Translations under genes and position numbers: made by a program | Shown here: piece after piece, positions 10,241 to 22,724 of the stretch | Numbering within the stretch: the first letter of the stretch is position 1 | Layout: each line of letters starts with the position of its first letter | Assembly (NCBI GenBank): GCA_036346205.1 | Contig: JARFJB010000967.1 | Location: forward strand, 1,995,001 to 2,059,000 | Source: Vesta saturnalis | Taxonomy: Eukaryota > Arthropoda > Insecta > Coleoptera > Lampyridae | DNA length: 64,000 nt | Reading direction: 5' to 3' | Notes under the pieces: generated by a model | What the model was told of the DNA's origin: nothing | What the model saw: the letters and a program-made list of their open reading frames with translations, nothing else | Database searches by the model: none

Positions 10241-12144
10241 CTTATAACACAAATAACTATTTGTTTGTTTAGAAAAAGGAAAATCGTTTCCTAGTTTTTT
10301 TTGTTCATTTTTCACGTTCGTATTGTTAAAATATAATACAAAATAAATGTGCAACACACTCAGAATCGGACAATTTTACATAGTTCGCCCTGTATTAATG
10401 TATTTACATAATAAACGCAAATTTAACATTTATTATTCATACAGCCGGACCTATCTCAACAGCTTGCCATAAAGCTTTCGAGCGTTTAATAGAATTGAAT
10501 AATTTAATTTTCACAAAATTCGGTAATAAAATATCATTTATTTGATTTCATGATCTGATAACATGGAGAGTCGCCGTTCATTAATTTTTTCCCCTTTTTA
10601 ATTGACGAATAAATGCTGAATATGAAATGACTTATAAATTTTTGAATGTACACTGATTATATGATTGCTTATACATTGGTGTGCCTTTTATAAGCATTTA
10701 CTTTGAACTTCAACCAAAGCACAAATCACACAACTGTTAATAATGTAAAAGGATTGACTGTACAGAACTAACAAAGTAAATATACTGATTATTATAATCT
10801 TCTCATTTATTTCAAAACTCGCCTACATTCATAAAGTTAATATTCATTCGAATTTTAATTGGAAGCTTTATAAAGTGAGTAATAATGTAGCGTTGCGGTT
10901 AAGCTTATAGATTATTACACCTAAATGTTTGGCTTTTACGAAAATAGAGAGGAAAAAGTAAAGCTCTAACGTCAATATAAGCAATTGATCTTTTGCTTCA
11001 TTAACATCAATAAAGATGATAAATTTAAAAGCATCTATAAGGATTATTATACTTTATACCGTGTACAAAGCACGTTTACTTGTGAAAGACAGCAAAAAAT
11101 GATAGTGTAAATTCGAACCTCAACCGTGCATAAGAAAACGCTTTATTACTGTTGTGAGCGAAATCAAAAAGAGTAATTTCCGTTTGTAATTTGTTTTTTA
11201 TATTAAACAAGACTTTTCCATTTCCGATTTTGATTGTAGGCTAAAAAAATGCTTGATTATCTTTAAATTTTCAATTTCATTTCTCTGTAAACTTTAACGC
11301 CTACTTGATTTGATATCTGTTTTTTTGACATGTGAAAGATTGCCGCAACTTTATACTGACTAGATACTTCTTTTTCTGCGTATTTTATTTTTCAACCTAA
11401 AAGTTCTTTGACTATTCTAAACTTTTTTTCTTGCGAAACCATTATGTCGTTAAATAACTCTTTTAGACAATCTCGTTTATGGAAACGATTTATACCTTTT
11501 AAACTATTCTGTTTTGCACTCAAGTGCTCTAGGCAGTTGATAAATGTGAATGTGAAATAAGTAGAGAGCATGTAACAGTTACTTTACCGATAAAAATATT
11601 GAATAATTGAAGTTTAGATTTATACGATTCATGTACAAGTAGGCTTTATAGTTAAAGTTGTAGACAATAGCAGCATGTATATTTTGAAATTAGCCATATT
11701 GATGGTCTCAAGTCAATACCTCGTAAGTCCAAAATATCATATTCTCATGTTTCGGTGAATTTAAATTCTGTATAACTATGGGTGGCATCTGTTAGAAGGT
11801 GGTAGAATTACAAATAATCCATTACCGGTAAACAGCGCCAAATGAATAGCACATAAATCAAAATTCGAAAAATGTTCTTCAATACCTCGTAAATCACCTT
11901 TGCATGATGTAGTATTCAGAAGAATAGAGTAGCTTATGTTTTACTCTGCGAAAGCCAAAATAAGTAGATTCAATTATCGCATTGTTATATAAAATCTTGA
12001 AACAATTGCCTTATTTAATTTAAATGCCCATTTTATTTTATACTTGACATACATGTTATTAAAATTAAATATTCCAGATGATTTACGTGGTATTGTTTTT
12101 TTTCAAGGGATCAAAATGACTTCAAGATTAATAGAATTCTTGAA
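10241..12144. other. Anonymous AT-rich DNA, no gene seen
   Basis: No convincing coding region or element was recognised. Minor features: cgccctgtattaatg near 10386 resembles a mariner-type terminus, and caatacctcgta occurs at about 11716 and again near 11880. Confidence 0.55.
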
Positions 12145-12450
12145 ATGTCCCAGAATATTGAAAATAAGCCAAAGAAAAGTTCCAAGGGAAATAATAAAAT
12201 ACCTAATATGCAGATAGACGACACAGAAAATAGTTTAAATTTTGAGATTATTGGTTTGCCTATTATATTATTCAATGATAGTTTTCTAAATACACTGGAT
12301 CCGGATTTAAATTGTGGAACAACTGGCTGCTTTTACTTTAGAGCAGAGCTTACAGTTTACAACGGCGACCATTGTACATCCACATCAAAGCTCCCAAGTC
12401 CATTCAATCAACTGAAAAACATAATAATTGTTCAAATGACACGTCTTTAG
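12145..12450 (+). CDS. Unrecognised 101-codon open frame
   Basis: An ATG-started frame encodes a Lys- and Asn-rich N-terminus (KPKKSSKGNNK), a hydrophobic middle (FEIIGLPIILFNDSFL) and a short Cys-containing segment (NCGTTGCFYF). I recognise no family. In DNA of this composition a frame this long can occur by chance, and the flanks give no support. It may be an exon fragment or noise. Confidence 0.15.
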   Translation: MSQNIENKPKKSSKGNNKIPNMQIDDTENSLNFEIIGLPIILFNDSFLNTLDPDLNCGTTGCFYFRAELTVYNGDHCTSTSKLPSPFNQLKNIIIVQMTRL

Positions 12451-14678
12451 AAACCTTGGACGTTTTAGTGATCGAGCCAGAAAATAATCGAATGAATAAT
12501 GGCTAGCTCGGTGGGACAGAGGGCCGTGGGCGTGTTTTTGAATTTAGAAATACTGAAGGTGGTCAGTCGTATTGTCGAAAGTCGCAAGTAAGAGTGCGTC
12601 GCAATTGGAATAAAGTCAAGTAATGGGCGCCAAACTGTTATTAAAACAAAGTCGGTAAGAATACACCTGGACACACGTAGATAAATCACCCTTAAACAGT
12701 CAAAAGGTCCCACTTACCTTTACGTTCGCTACCTTCAGGTGTATGGAAGAGATGCTCCGGAACTTCAGCTCTAGAATAAATCTCCAAAACAACCAGACGC
12801 TTCAAATACTAAAGAAGCGTGAACGAAAATCAGCTGTTGGGGTTCAATGGCTTTCGTTAACTTAATTTTACGTTACAGTTTTAAACGAAAAACTCAAACA
12901 GAACAAAAAATAAACTATTATAAATGTTTCATTTAATTATTGCAAAGTCAAATTCAGACACTAATATGCAAAATTCTATTATCAATTGAAGTCAAAATGA
13001 AATAAATAGACATAATCTAGACAAACGTCATTCAAAATTCTCTAATCTGTTACATTAAACAAAAACACTTAACCAAAAAAACTATTAATAAAACTGTATG
13101 ACACTAAACGCGTTAATAATACGAAATTGCCACTGCTCACTTTCAAAACAAATCAATAAAATTAGCTTTTAATTAAATCTTTTAATTTTAGTTCTTTAAA
13201 TCACCACTTTTCGTAAATTACTGCTTTCGCTGGTCGGAACGAGATCACAAATCACGCTATTAAATCCAATTAATTGTTTATCTATTATATAAACATCAGT
13301 AAAAAAAGTCACACAACAACGATAGATATGTTAACACTAATTTATGGTCGGGTATCTTAAAATTCATAATAGGGGAGAATGTATCACCCCTATTTATTAT
13401 TTATCGCCAAATAATTTTACCAAAATACAAACAATCGTATGATGACACAATCACAATAAACGTACAATGTTAAATTTCCTTCTGCAAGATTCTTGAATAC
13501 TTATCCTCCAGGTGACAGGGGAAGCAATCTGGACGTGAAGGGCTTCAGGGAAACTGCTTAATGTCTTCCAAACGGCAAACCAATGCAGCAATTTTCAAAT
13601 AACAACTTCAATAACGTTACGTTTTATTTGGCTACCTTGGACGTTGTATTTTTTATGTACAATAAATAGCTTTTACGCACGAAATTATTTACACAATATT
13701 GACTTAATATGGTAGCTTTATATACAGGTGTCTTTATGGCTTAAAATAACTATTTACACAACTATATACAGTGAGATCTTTGTCTGTTTTGGCTGAATGT
13801 TAGGACTGATAAAGAACGGCGTGCCTTTACAATAATTTTTATTCGAAAATGTTAATTCGTGTATTTGCGTTTAATATTTCATTAGTAAGATGCACTTAGC
13901 AAAACACATCCCTTTACGAAATGTTTGTTAGTCGACACCAAGTGTCGGAAACAACCAGGATTGATGAACTTCAATATATCCACCTGAACGGTGATCTAGG
14001 TTGGTCACACCGGAACGATACGTTCGGTCCTCCGGGTTATTCAAGAGCGCACCCCCACCAATAACTCACATGCTTCACAACCGACAGTCAGATCAAGGAT
14101 CCCCGCTCAATTAACCGCGCATAAAAACAGCCTCTTCTCCCTCTCCATAATATTGCACCATATTTCTCAACAAACTTTCGCACGAAAGAAAATGTTAACG
14201 CAGCATCCTGTTTCCACTCTCGCTATCAAGCATTAAGGACATAAGTACTGAACGTTTACTTGTAGTCCAAAAATATATTACGTCAACGGTAGCGATTATT
14301 AATTAACTTCATCTCATCCTTCAATTTAAATTCGAACCTTTCTTATCAACAACTACGTTTTATTTTTAAAACCTTTTTATAAAAATTTACAGGAAAATAA
14401 TTTATGCTCAACTTTTGAAATATCTATATCCAATTAATCAATTAAAATTCCAATTTCAGAAATCCATTTTACGTTTCAATATGAAAATTGTAATTCGAAA
14501 ACCACTAGTACCCTTAGGGAAGTCAATCAATACAACTATGTCAGCCTTCTTTTAACTTTATGAACACAAAAAGAACAAGTTTCGTTAGCGTGAAAGCGAC
14601 AATTGAGAACATGCAAAAAAAAACGAAAAGAAATATTTATACAAAGCGTTTAAACGAACATTACACAATAGCGAAAGT
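12451..14678. other. Anonymous DNA, possible retroelement remnant on the minus strand
   Basis: No gene is visible. The minus-strand text TTTGGCGCCCATTACTTG at 12617-12634 resembles a tRNA primer-binding site and is preceded on that strand by a run ending AATAACAG, as at the end of an LTR. The DNA from about 13,600 to 14,130 is less AT-rich than its surroundings and could be part of the same old element, but I found no protease, reverse transcriptase or integrase and no second LTR. Confidence 0.3.
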
Positions 14679-15600
14679 GAAAATGACTATGTAGACGCAG
14701 ACCGAAATTTCAACCTAGGTGAAAATGACAACTCTAAATCAGATCAATCAGATTCCTCCGAAGATAATGATCCAAATTTATAGTATAATCCACACAAATC
14801 TTAAGAAAGGAAACGCAAACTTGGTAAAAACAAAGAGGATCTAAATCAAAAACTGAGAATGAAACGCAAAGCCTACTTGAAATACAGAAGTCCAGCTAAT
14901 CCCTCATTAACTTTCCATGACACTCATAGAGAGGAAAGAAAGCTTGGAGAACCATGCGCTTCCAACTTTTCTAAGAAGTCACAAAAAAGGAAATGCTCGG
15001 ATGTAGATGCTAGAAAACAGGAAGACATTTTTACAAAATTTTGGGAATCAAATAAAAACGTTTGTTTGTAATTTAGTGGTCTTAATAGAACCAAAACAAA
15101 TAAAAAAGCTTGAAGATGATAACTTTCGTAGAATGAGCTCGCACCTATTCTTTAAAGGTAGACAGTGCCATTATTCCTTTGTAAAAAATGTTTCTTTCCC
15201 GCTTGGAATGAAAAAATTGCATGTGTATTACTGGGTCCAAAGCAGTAGACGTGGAAAAAGTGATGAAAAGGAAAAACCCAAAAGAGAGGAAATTTTGTCT
15301 GAGCAAGCCGCGAAACAGGTTTAGAAGATCTGAGAGCAATCGTTTTCAAACATAACCGAAGTTCATAAAGTCTATTTAGAAATTTGTGAGGAAAGTAATG
15401 AAGTTATAGTATGTCAAAATTCCCCAACAAAAATGATTCAAACATTAAAGATGGGCCTTTGCCAACCCAAAAAATACAGATGTGACATTTGCTGTCAATA
15501 TGAAAAAAGTAATTGACCAGAAGAAGAATGGAGTAAACATCAGAAACAAAAGGAGAGGGCAAGAGAGGAAAACAAGAAGTTGTCAGTAATCCTAATCGAG
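14679..15600 (+). pseudogene. Fragment of a multicopy, transposon-derived protein family
   Basis: Reading frames at 14859-15071 and 15007-15324 plus a stop-ridden continuation to about 15590 resemble one protein: KLGEPCASNFSKKSQKRKC with paired cysteines, DIFTKFWESNKNV, then GRQCHYSFVKNVSFPLGMKKL, and near 15470-15570 KKYRCDICCQYEKSN followed by EEWSKHQKQKERAREE. From memory, proteins with this order (a GxPC cysteine start, NFW-type helix, CxxC knot, charged helix) occur in many copies in arthropod and cnidarian genomes and are probably transposase-derived. The catalytic part is not visible here. Confidence 0.4.
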
Positions 15601-17199
15601 AATGTTTGAACCAAGTTATATTAGAATCCACCTATAGTTAAGATGTCCGCCGTTAGTCGATACATAATTTTAATAAAAGATTTAACCAGTTAGATTAATT
15701 TAAAACTTGTTCAGAAGACAATATAAGTGTTCGGATTGTTTGTTTAATGATTTAGTTTATTTTTCAATGTTTGATAATTTTTATTAACCACATTAAATAC
15801 CCGTTAGTACGTAGATTCAAGTGTTATAGTAAGTCACACAAGGTATATAATTGTATTTTTTCTGTCTCATGCTAGCGTAGGTTTTAATATTTAGATAATA
15901 ATTAAGTTTTAATAGTATAGTTTTATCAAAAAATATTTTTCTCCAACTACCTAAATAGGACGCTATATTGTGACAGTATTTCGTATCAAAAGTGGCTGAT
16001 TTCGGGATTCTTCGTTGTCTCCATGGTAACTGTACAAAAATAATTTGACTTTCACTAAATATCAACTTCGTGTAAAAGGCATTTATGGGAAGTCATGGCT
16101 TCAATAAATACAATTTTAAAATTTTCGCATGATCATTACAAACTACGTTTTCAGTCATATATAAGTATTGATATTTAATATAATTTTGCTGTTTAATTTC
16201 GTTTTAAGCAAGTGTATGTTTATTGATATGTTTTGAGTGAATATCTTCTATGAACAGATATCAACGTTTGCTGTCGCCGGTGTGCCCATCTACTTTCACA
16301 TTATTTCACAAACATCGGTCACATTTGAATTAAACTTATAGAGGCAAAATCCAATGAATATTAACTAAAAGATACATGGTAAATTTTTTTTGACTAAAAA
16401 GTAAAATAATACTCATTTTGTATGAAATGAGATTATTAATGTCTGATACTGATAGCGACATGAACAAGAGGTTCCTAAAACATAGTGAACTGCACATAAA
16501 TGACTGAATATAAAGATAAAAGAGGCTGTAGAAAAAATGTTGTCTTATTCATCCAAAAAATGCATTTTCGGGACTGGGAAGATTGCTGCTCGTCCCGAAA
16601 ATTGACATTTTTTGTACTAAAGAAACGAATAACTATTAAATACCTACAAATTTTACATGTTTTGTACGTGATAGCCAACAGTTCATTTGTTATTTTCATT
16701 TGAAATAAAGGCGGAGCGAAAATTTGATTTTTTTAATGGCAATGTATCTCATATTGTCTTCTTTACAGATTACTTGAGACCTTAACACATTAATTTATAA
16801 TTTACTACGCTAAATAAAACAGAATAGTCGCCAGCCAGAGTAGCATATAAAAATGACAGCTTAAGCGTCACCTCTGCTTCCAACGAAGCTCGGTCATTCC
16901 CCGTTTGTCTTTATTGTGTTCCGTTTGCTTTGCATAATTGCTTATTAGATTCAGTCGCCAAGATTGATACGTTTTTTCAAAAAAAAGTTATTTTGACTTC
17001 TTAAACACTGCCAACATCTGCATAATTAGGAACATACGTGTATGATGATGATGAAATTAATCAATCGATTAAAAAGGCGTAGAGATTGTTGAAAATGAAG
17101 TTACAGATATGAACTCAACCCTGGAGTTTTATTTCTCAAAAACTACTTCGCAGAAAAGGATGACATTTTTAAAATGTCAATTTAACATAAAAATAAAGA
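15601..17199. other. Anonymous DNA with one short perfect hairpin
   Basis: No gene was recognised. At 16564-16574 attttcgggac is the exact reverse complement of gtcccgaaaat at 16592-16602, forming an 11-bp stem with a 17-base loop. Two facing open frames over it have no recognisable content. Confidence 0.5.
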
Positions 17200-18150
17200 A
17201 TATTTACATTGTAAGGCCATTGCGACGCATTGTATATATGCAGTATTGTGATAACGTATGGAACGTATTTTGAGTATCAATGAAGTGTGTTTGCACGAAA
17301 TAAAATTTTTTTCTGTATGTAGAATGTAAATTTGTGTAAATGAGATTTTTAATGAAGCATTAGATATCATATGAAACGATATTTGAATGTTGTAGACAGA
17401 TTTTCATGTTGAAAATATTAAATTTGGATGAAAAATAATGCTTGAATAAATTCCTACTGAAATTGCACTGGTAAGACTACCTAATTGCTGCTGTATATAA
17501 AAGAATTCAAATAGGATGGATGTAGACGTATAAGTGAATGAGTTTAGGATATTGAAATTGTATTAACGTGTAGAAAGGTATATGTATACATATTTTTGTT
17601 TGTAGAAATTTTGTAATATCGTGTAATAATGGAAAATTGAGTGTGTGTTCAAAAATAAAATTAGAATGTGCTGGAGTTGGTTAATTGTACGCACATAGAG
17701 ACCGCCTACATGAGAGGTTTTCCTAGAAAGTTCAGTTATGGTCTGGATAATGTACAGAGTGAATATAATTACAATTAATGGTTTTCTTGGAGAGTTGTGA
17801 GTGAATTTACAAAGTAAATCAAGATGGCTACGTTCTTATTTTTATCTTCTGGAGAGTTGGGCCCGTTTCAGATTATGACTCGGCAAAGCGACGAACTAAA
17901 TACACGATTGTGATGAATAAATTTCGATATTAACGCGAAGAGACTGGTAATATAGCGGACAGAAGGTATAAAATGGAGAGTTTAATACGGATCTAGGATA
18001 TAACCGTTCGGTTATCACTTAAGTAAAGGTAGATCACGCGCGCGTTTTTTTGAAGGGACCTTAGAATAGGCCAGTGCCGGTTTTGATTGTAAAAATTCAG
18101 TTCTGCAATAACCCTTCTTGGGGATAAATCGTATGTAACCATAACAAATA
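17200..18150 (+). repeat. Dispersed repeat, copy 1 (inverted partner at 57.9-58.7 kb)
   Basis: This segment matches the reverse complement of about 57,930-58,740. Matching landmarks include gcagtattgtgataacgtatgg near 17239, gtctggataatgtacagagtgaat near 17742, acaattaatggtttt near 17772, an alternating-CG acgcgcgcgttttt tract at 18037, and gcaataaccc near 18106. Divergence and gaps are substantial. Long weak frames occur in both copies but with stops, so I see no conserved protein. The class is unknown: a long LTR, a non-autonomous element or an old segmental duplication are all possible. Confidence 0.7.
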
Positions 18151-21008
18151 AGACAGTTTAATTGTGAGTTGAAGAAAGGAATAGTGATTTTCGTCAAGGA
18201 TTTAAAAAGCACTACAGTAGATAAAACAGAAAATATTTTGTTATCAGTGTTCAGTAATAGAGTGTGCAATATAATATAAAGAAAGCCTGGAGTAACCCTT
18301 TAAGTAACAGAATTAAAAGTTTGTTAATTTAGATTAGTGGTCATCATTGACATTGAATGAAGTACATGTGTACAATCGTCAGTAATTTAAAATCGATTGT
18401 ATAAGGGCAACTCAGAATTTTAATATTTATATGGAAACAGGATTGTGATAAATGTTTAGGATGAAGGGCAAACCTTAAAGCAAGGAGCTCATGTGAAAGA
18501 CGCGTGTGAACAACAGTTCGTTAGTGAGTTTAGCGGTCGGATTATTCAACCAACACAGCCGTCTTCTGTGTTTTGTGTCAGTGTAGGTGCAAATTTAAAA
18601 ATGAATACGTGAAGCAGACCATATGGAGACTTCACTATATCACGGACAGAGGATTATCTAACTTAATTTGTAAGAAATTGTTTTAGGTGTTGTGTAAAAG
18701 ATAAAAGTGCGAATGCCTTTTAAATTCATTTTGCTTGTTGAGTATATAATTTTTGTTATTATAAGTAAAAGGATAACCGAACTTTGTCTATTTTAATGTG
18801 TTTAGTGTATAAGATTTTGGGGAATTTTTAATCTAGAAGAATTGATATTTCTTGTGCTTTTTGAAGCCACGTGTTTGTACATATTTACATTTTCAAATTT
18901 GTCAATATATCTTCATTGTTTAATTTACTTTCGTTGTTTATTTGTGTCAGATCAGATAAAATTTAGCAATAACCTGTGTAAAATTGCGTAACGGGTTACA
19001 TCTATTGGTAATTGAAGCGACCTTTGAATATTTTTGAGCTTATTGATCGACCTGAAATTGCGAGCCAGGTCGATTGCAAAATTTAGTTATTTTGAACTAT
19101 TTTACAGTCAATCAAATACAAAACACTGATAACAGAATATTTTTGTTAATATTAGAATTTATTCAATATGACATGTTTAAATATAATATAATGAATTCAG
19201 AAAATATATAGACGTTATCTATGTTAAAAACACTGATTGTTACATATTAAATTTTTCAGCAACAAAAGAATGTTTCGTTGATACAAAAACTATTAAACCA
19301 ACTTTCTATTTTGACTTTTCTAAAGTGGGTAATAATTTAATTCAGTTTTATAGCAGTTAGAAATATTAATTTATATGTACACGAGGGATACTTAAAATGA
19401 ATTCAACTATCGTTTTATAACTTGGATTTTTAGATAAAAAATATATAGGGTGTGTTCAATAAGTTTACGATCACCCGTGTATTTCAAGCTTTTGGATAAA
19501 TTTCTTTTGGAGCGTGATTGAATTTGAGTTGTGAATGGTTTTACTGAGTATGCTACAATCCTGTCTTCCATAGTCAGATAGGATCCCCCTAAGACTATTT
19601 AATTTAGAAAAATTTAAGATTGTGGTGGCGCCTAGCGACATTTTTTCCTTGACTGAGTATTGTAAGTTGTAGATTTATGGTAAGTGTAAGGGGTTTGAAA
19701 CTACTTTTCTATCATTTCAGTCCTTATAACGTCCCCGCCCATTTCCACTGTATCTGACTTGATTACCCACTTACTTCGGTAAGCCTGCACGACGCCTAGT
19801 GCGGTTTGGACGTGTAACAACATAACCATAATGCTACCAATTAATTAATATACATAACCTAGTGTAACTATGTATATTATAAATGTGTAACCATCTGAAT
19901 GTTGCTATTAAACAATAAACAAACAATCGCAAGATTGGTGTTGATAATATCCATTACGGATTTATTTGGAACACTAAAGTCAGGCCTTAATTGTATACAT
20001 CTGCATAAAAAAATTTTAACCTGACAAAATGCAGCGTTCTTTTATTTTGATAAATTAAATACTACTAAGAATAATAGTAATTTCAATGCGTTGAGAGCTC
20101 TTTATGAAAGTTTTGTAAACGAATATTAAACAAATGCAGAAAAATCAGCATCGAAATAAAAATTTTTATTCTCCGAAATGGTGATTCCTTTTATTACATT
20201 ATCTTCAATTGTGAAAGCTTTAAATCATAAAAAATAAAGCTTAGTTTAATCCCTAAAGCACTTTGACTTACATTATCCAAAATGTTGAACGTCTAACGTA
20301 AAAGTTAAAAGAAATCATAATAGGCTTATGCGTTATTAAAGGTGTGACGCTGTTAGTCTTACACAGAAACGAATGAGATAAAAGCATAAATGTCGAAACG
20401 TGAAAGGAATTTTATATGATAAATTATGCGTTAATCTCTTTAACGTTGATAAAAATATATACCGCTTTGATGGAAAAAAAATTCATTTCGCACAATTATT
20501 TAAGATTTAGATAAAGTGGTATTTTTGTTCTTATACATTCGTAACGTATATAATTTATATTACTTTTAAGGCTATATACGTCTGTGGAATGATTCAGTTA
20601 TTCAAATTTTAAAATTCGATATTTCGTTACTAACTTTCTATATTAAATTAGTAATGCATCAATTACCCAATGAATGTTTTTTATTCATAAAAAGAGGTAA
20701 AAGTTTTTCGTATATTACCTGAGAAGAAAATTTGGATTTCTTGCTGTAAATCACAATTATGGTTGTTAATTTCGTTATTTGGCTTTACGATAGAGAGACT
20801 TATAATCAGATAAGAAAAGTTTTACAAGGTACTTTTATTCTTTGTGTCACCTTTTAAATTATGGGAAATTTAGTATATTTCACTTAACAATATATGACAT
20901 TAATGACAAATGTTTTTTAGTCACTTATATTTTTTCTTTATTATTCTTCATAAGATTTGTGAATGAGTTATTTTTTCTTCCACTATCTGTCAAAAGATGT
21001 GAATATTA
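18151..21008. other. Anonymous AT-rich DNA left of the nest
   Basis: No gene was recognised. At 19,447 agggtgtgttcaataagttt resembles a mariner-type end without a visible partner. Two GC-richer spots (about 19,620 and 19,730-19,810) have no recognisable content. Confidence 0.55.
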
Positions 21009-21060
21009 AGGGTACGTTCTATCTCTTGCGATTAGCCAAAGCGTTTAGACGACGCGTTTA
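21009..21060 (+). repeat. Left end of Harbinger-like element
   Basis: Aligns with the reverse complement of 50,705-50,757 over roughly 50 bp with a few gaps. A TTA directly before the end (21006-21008) is a candidate target duplication matching a TTA after the right end. Confidence 0.5.
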
Positions 21061-21232
21061 CACGCTTAAGTTGCTTGAATGCATTTTGCAAACATCTGGT
21101 CCATTATTAGCGACAAGTCACAAGTCGACTTGAGACGCTGCGATTTCAAATTGAGTTGACTTCAAGGCAAAGTAATCGCGAGCGTTTTAGTAGTTGCAGT
21201 GTTTTTAGTTAGTTGTTTTTGTCGTAAATATT

Positions 21233-21521
21233 GTGAGAAAAATAGCACAAAACAAGGGAAAAAGATTAAGATTTTCCATAGTAGAAGATGAAAAATTAAT
21301 TAATGCAGTAAAATATCATCCATCGATCCATCGTTGTATCATGCTAGCAATATATTATATAAAAATCAAAATGTGCGTGACAATGTTTGGCATGATATTG
21401 CAGAAACCGATAGGAAAATATCTAATAACCTGTCCTTCGTTAGTTTGAGAGTGTAAAACACGGTGGAAAAGTATAAAATGTGTGTATTAAAGAAAATAAG
21501 CACGTCATATGAATAAATATG

Positions 21522-21595
<74 letters not shown>
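21233..21595 (+). pseudogene. MADF-domain protein of the Harbinger element, 5' part
   Basis: The frame contains EKLINAVKYHPSIH, then with a small shift NQNVRDNVWHDIAE and NLSFVSLRV, which together match the MADF (Myb/SANT-like DNA-binding) domain: the LI.AV..HP start, the N-x-W..IA helix and a following basic TRW segment. In Harbinger elements the second protein is a Myb/SANT-type protein that helps the transposase bind DNA and enter the nucleus (established for the superfamily). Only a GTG, not an ATG, heads the longest frame, so the start is unclear. The rest of the gene lies at 44,247-44,742, beyond the inserted transposon. Confidence 0.6.
21525..21592. repeat. (AT)n microsatellite
   Basis: Sixty-eight bases of alternating AT, apparently in an intron of the MADF gene: the sequence after it ends in a plausible acceptor (attgcag) before frame-compatible coding text. 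Confidence 0.97.
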
Positions 21596-21596
<1 letters not shown>

Positions 21597-21641
21597 AGTA
21601 ATATCTATTAATAATTGCAGACATATAACGAACTGTACAAT

Positions 21642-22436
21642 ATGTCTCATTCGGTTTTCGCAACCATGTTCTACTTTTTCGTGAAACGAAAGATGTCACA
21701 AACAGAATTATCATAGTCCTATTAGTATTTGAGATACAAAGCGAAAGGAGGGGGCACGTTTTAAATGTAAAATACCTTTGGGTCAGAATTTAACCAAATT
21801 TTGATATGTTCTAGAACTTGACCAATTGATCAAATGTCTTCATTGCCCGAAAGCTCAAAGCTCAACAGTTTTTGATATACAGGGTCTGCAATATCACTAT
21901 TTGATACTTTCAATATATCATCAAATGGACATTTTTGCCAATATTAACGCAAAACTTAGTGGAATATTATTTTTTTGTGCTACTGGTTACAACCTTTTCT
22001 TTACTTTCATTATTTTTGTACATACACCTGATATACAGAGTGAGACCAAATATATGACCATTTAAATTATGATTGCAAGTTAAGTCCCCTAGACGTCCGT
22101 TATACAGAGTGTTTCATTTCTTTAATAGATTTAATTGAGTATTATTATACTTCCTAGTTAATTTTCTGATAACTTAATTGAAATGTCTATATTAAAATAA
22201 ACTATTTGCTAACTGTATATACCTACATAATAGTCACGATGTGTTTATACTGATACTGGGTGTCCAAGTACAAAGGACCAAAGCGATATCTTAAACTTCA
22301 TATAGGTACGGAAAAAAACGTTAACATAAAAAATACCTTGCAATTGGATGTCGTTGCGAAATACAAAGCTTTTGGAGATTGACAGATAGAAAGGTTACAT
22401 GTGCTTCATTTATTATGCTCACTATTTTCTAATAAA
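21642..22436 (+). repeat. Left TIR of the ISL2EU-like element, about 795 bp
   Basis: Near-identical in long blocks to the reverse complement of 41,336-42,088, for example the stretch around 22,257-22,300 (ggtgtccaagtacaaagg) and 21,826-21,900. Its outer about 100 bp matches 44,140-44,246 instead, because the right TIR is interrupted. Open frames inside (such as 21,826-22,065) are mirrored non-coding text. Confidence 0.85.
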
Positions 22437-22724
22437 GCTATATTTAGTATTTACTTATTCGTTTAAACCAAAACCGTAATGTGGTATTGCGCTTTTTCTT
22501 CTGCTTTTATTCGTACAACTAGATTTTTTTCTGATTTTGCACTTTTCTTTCCGTTTTTCATACTACAATTATTATTTTTTTCTATTCCCAAACTTATAAA
22601 AAAACAACAATATAGTAGGTGGCTATGAAACGTCAAAAATTAATCCACTAATTAAGTGATATTGTTGATGCTTAGTTGCAAATCTACTTTTTGAATTAAA
22701 ATCGTTGAAGAGTTTATGTGAAAA

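Noticed and set aside
21366..21714. Frames encoding Tyr-Ile repeats
   Set aside because: Translation of an AT microsatellite.
21826..22065. 79-codon frame, mirrored at 41,720-42,007
   Set aside because: It is part of the ISL2EU TIR; the mirror has a different C-terminus and there is no family match.
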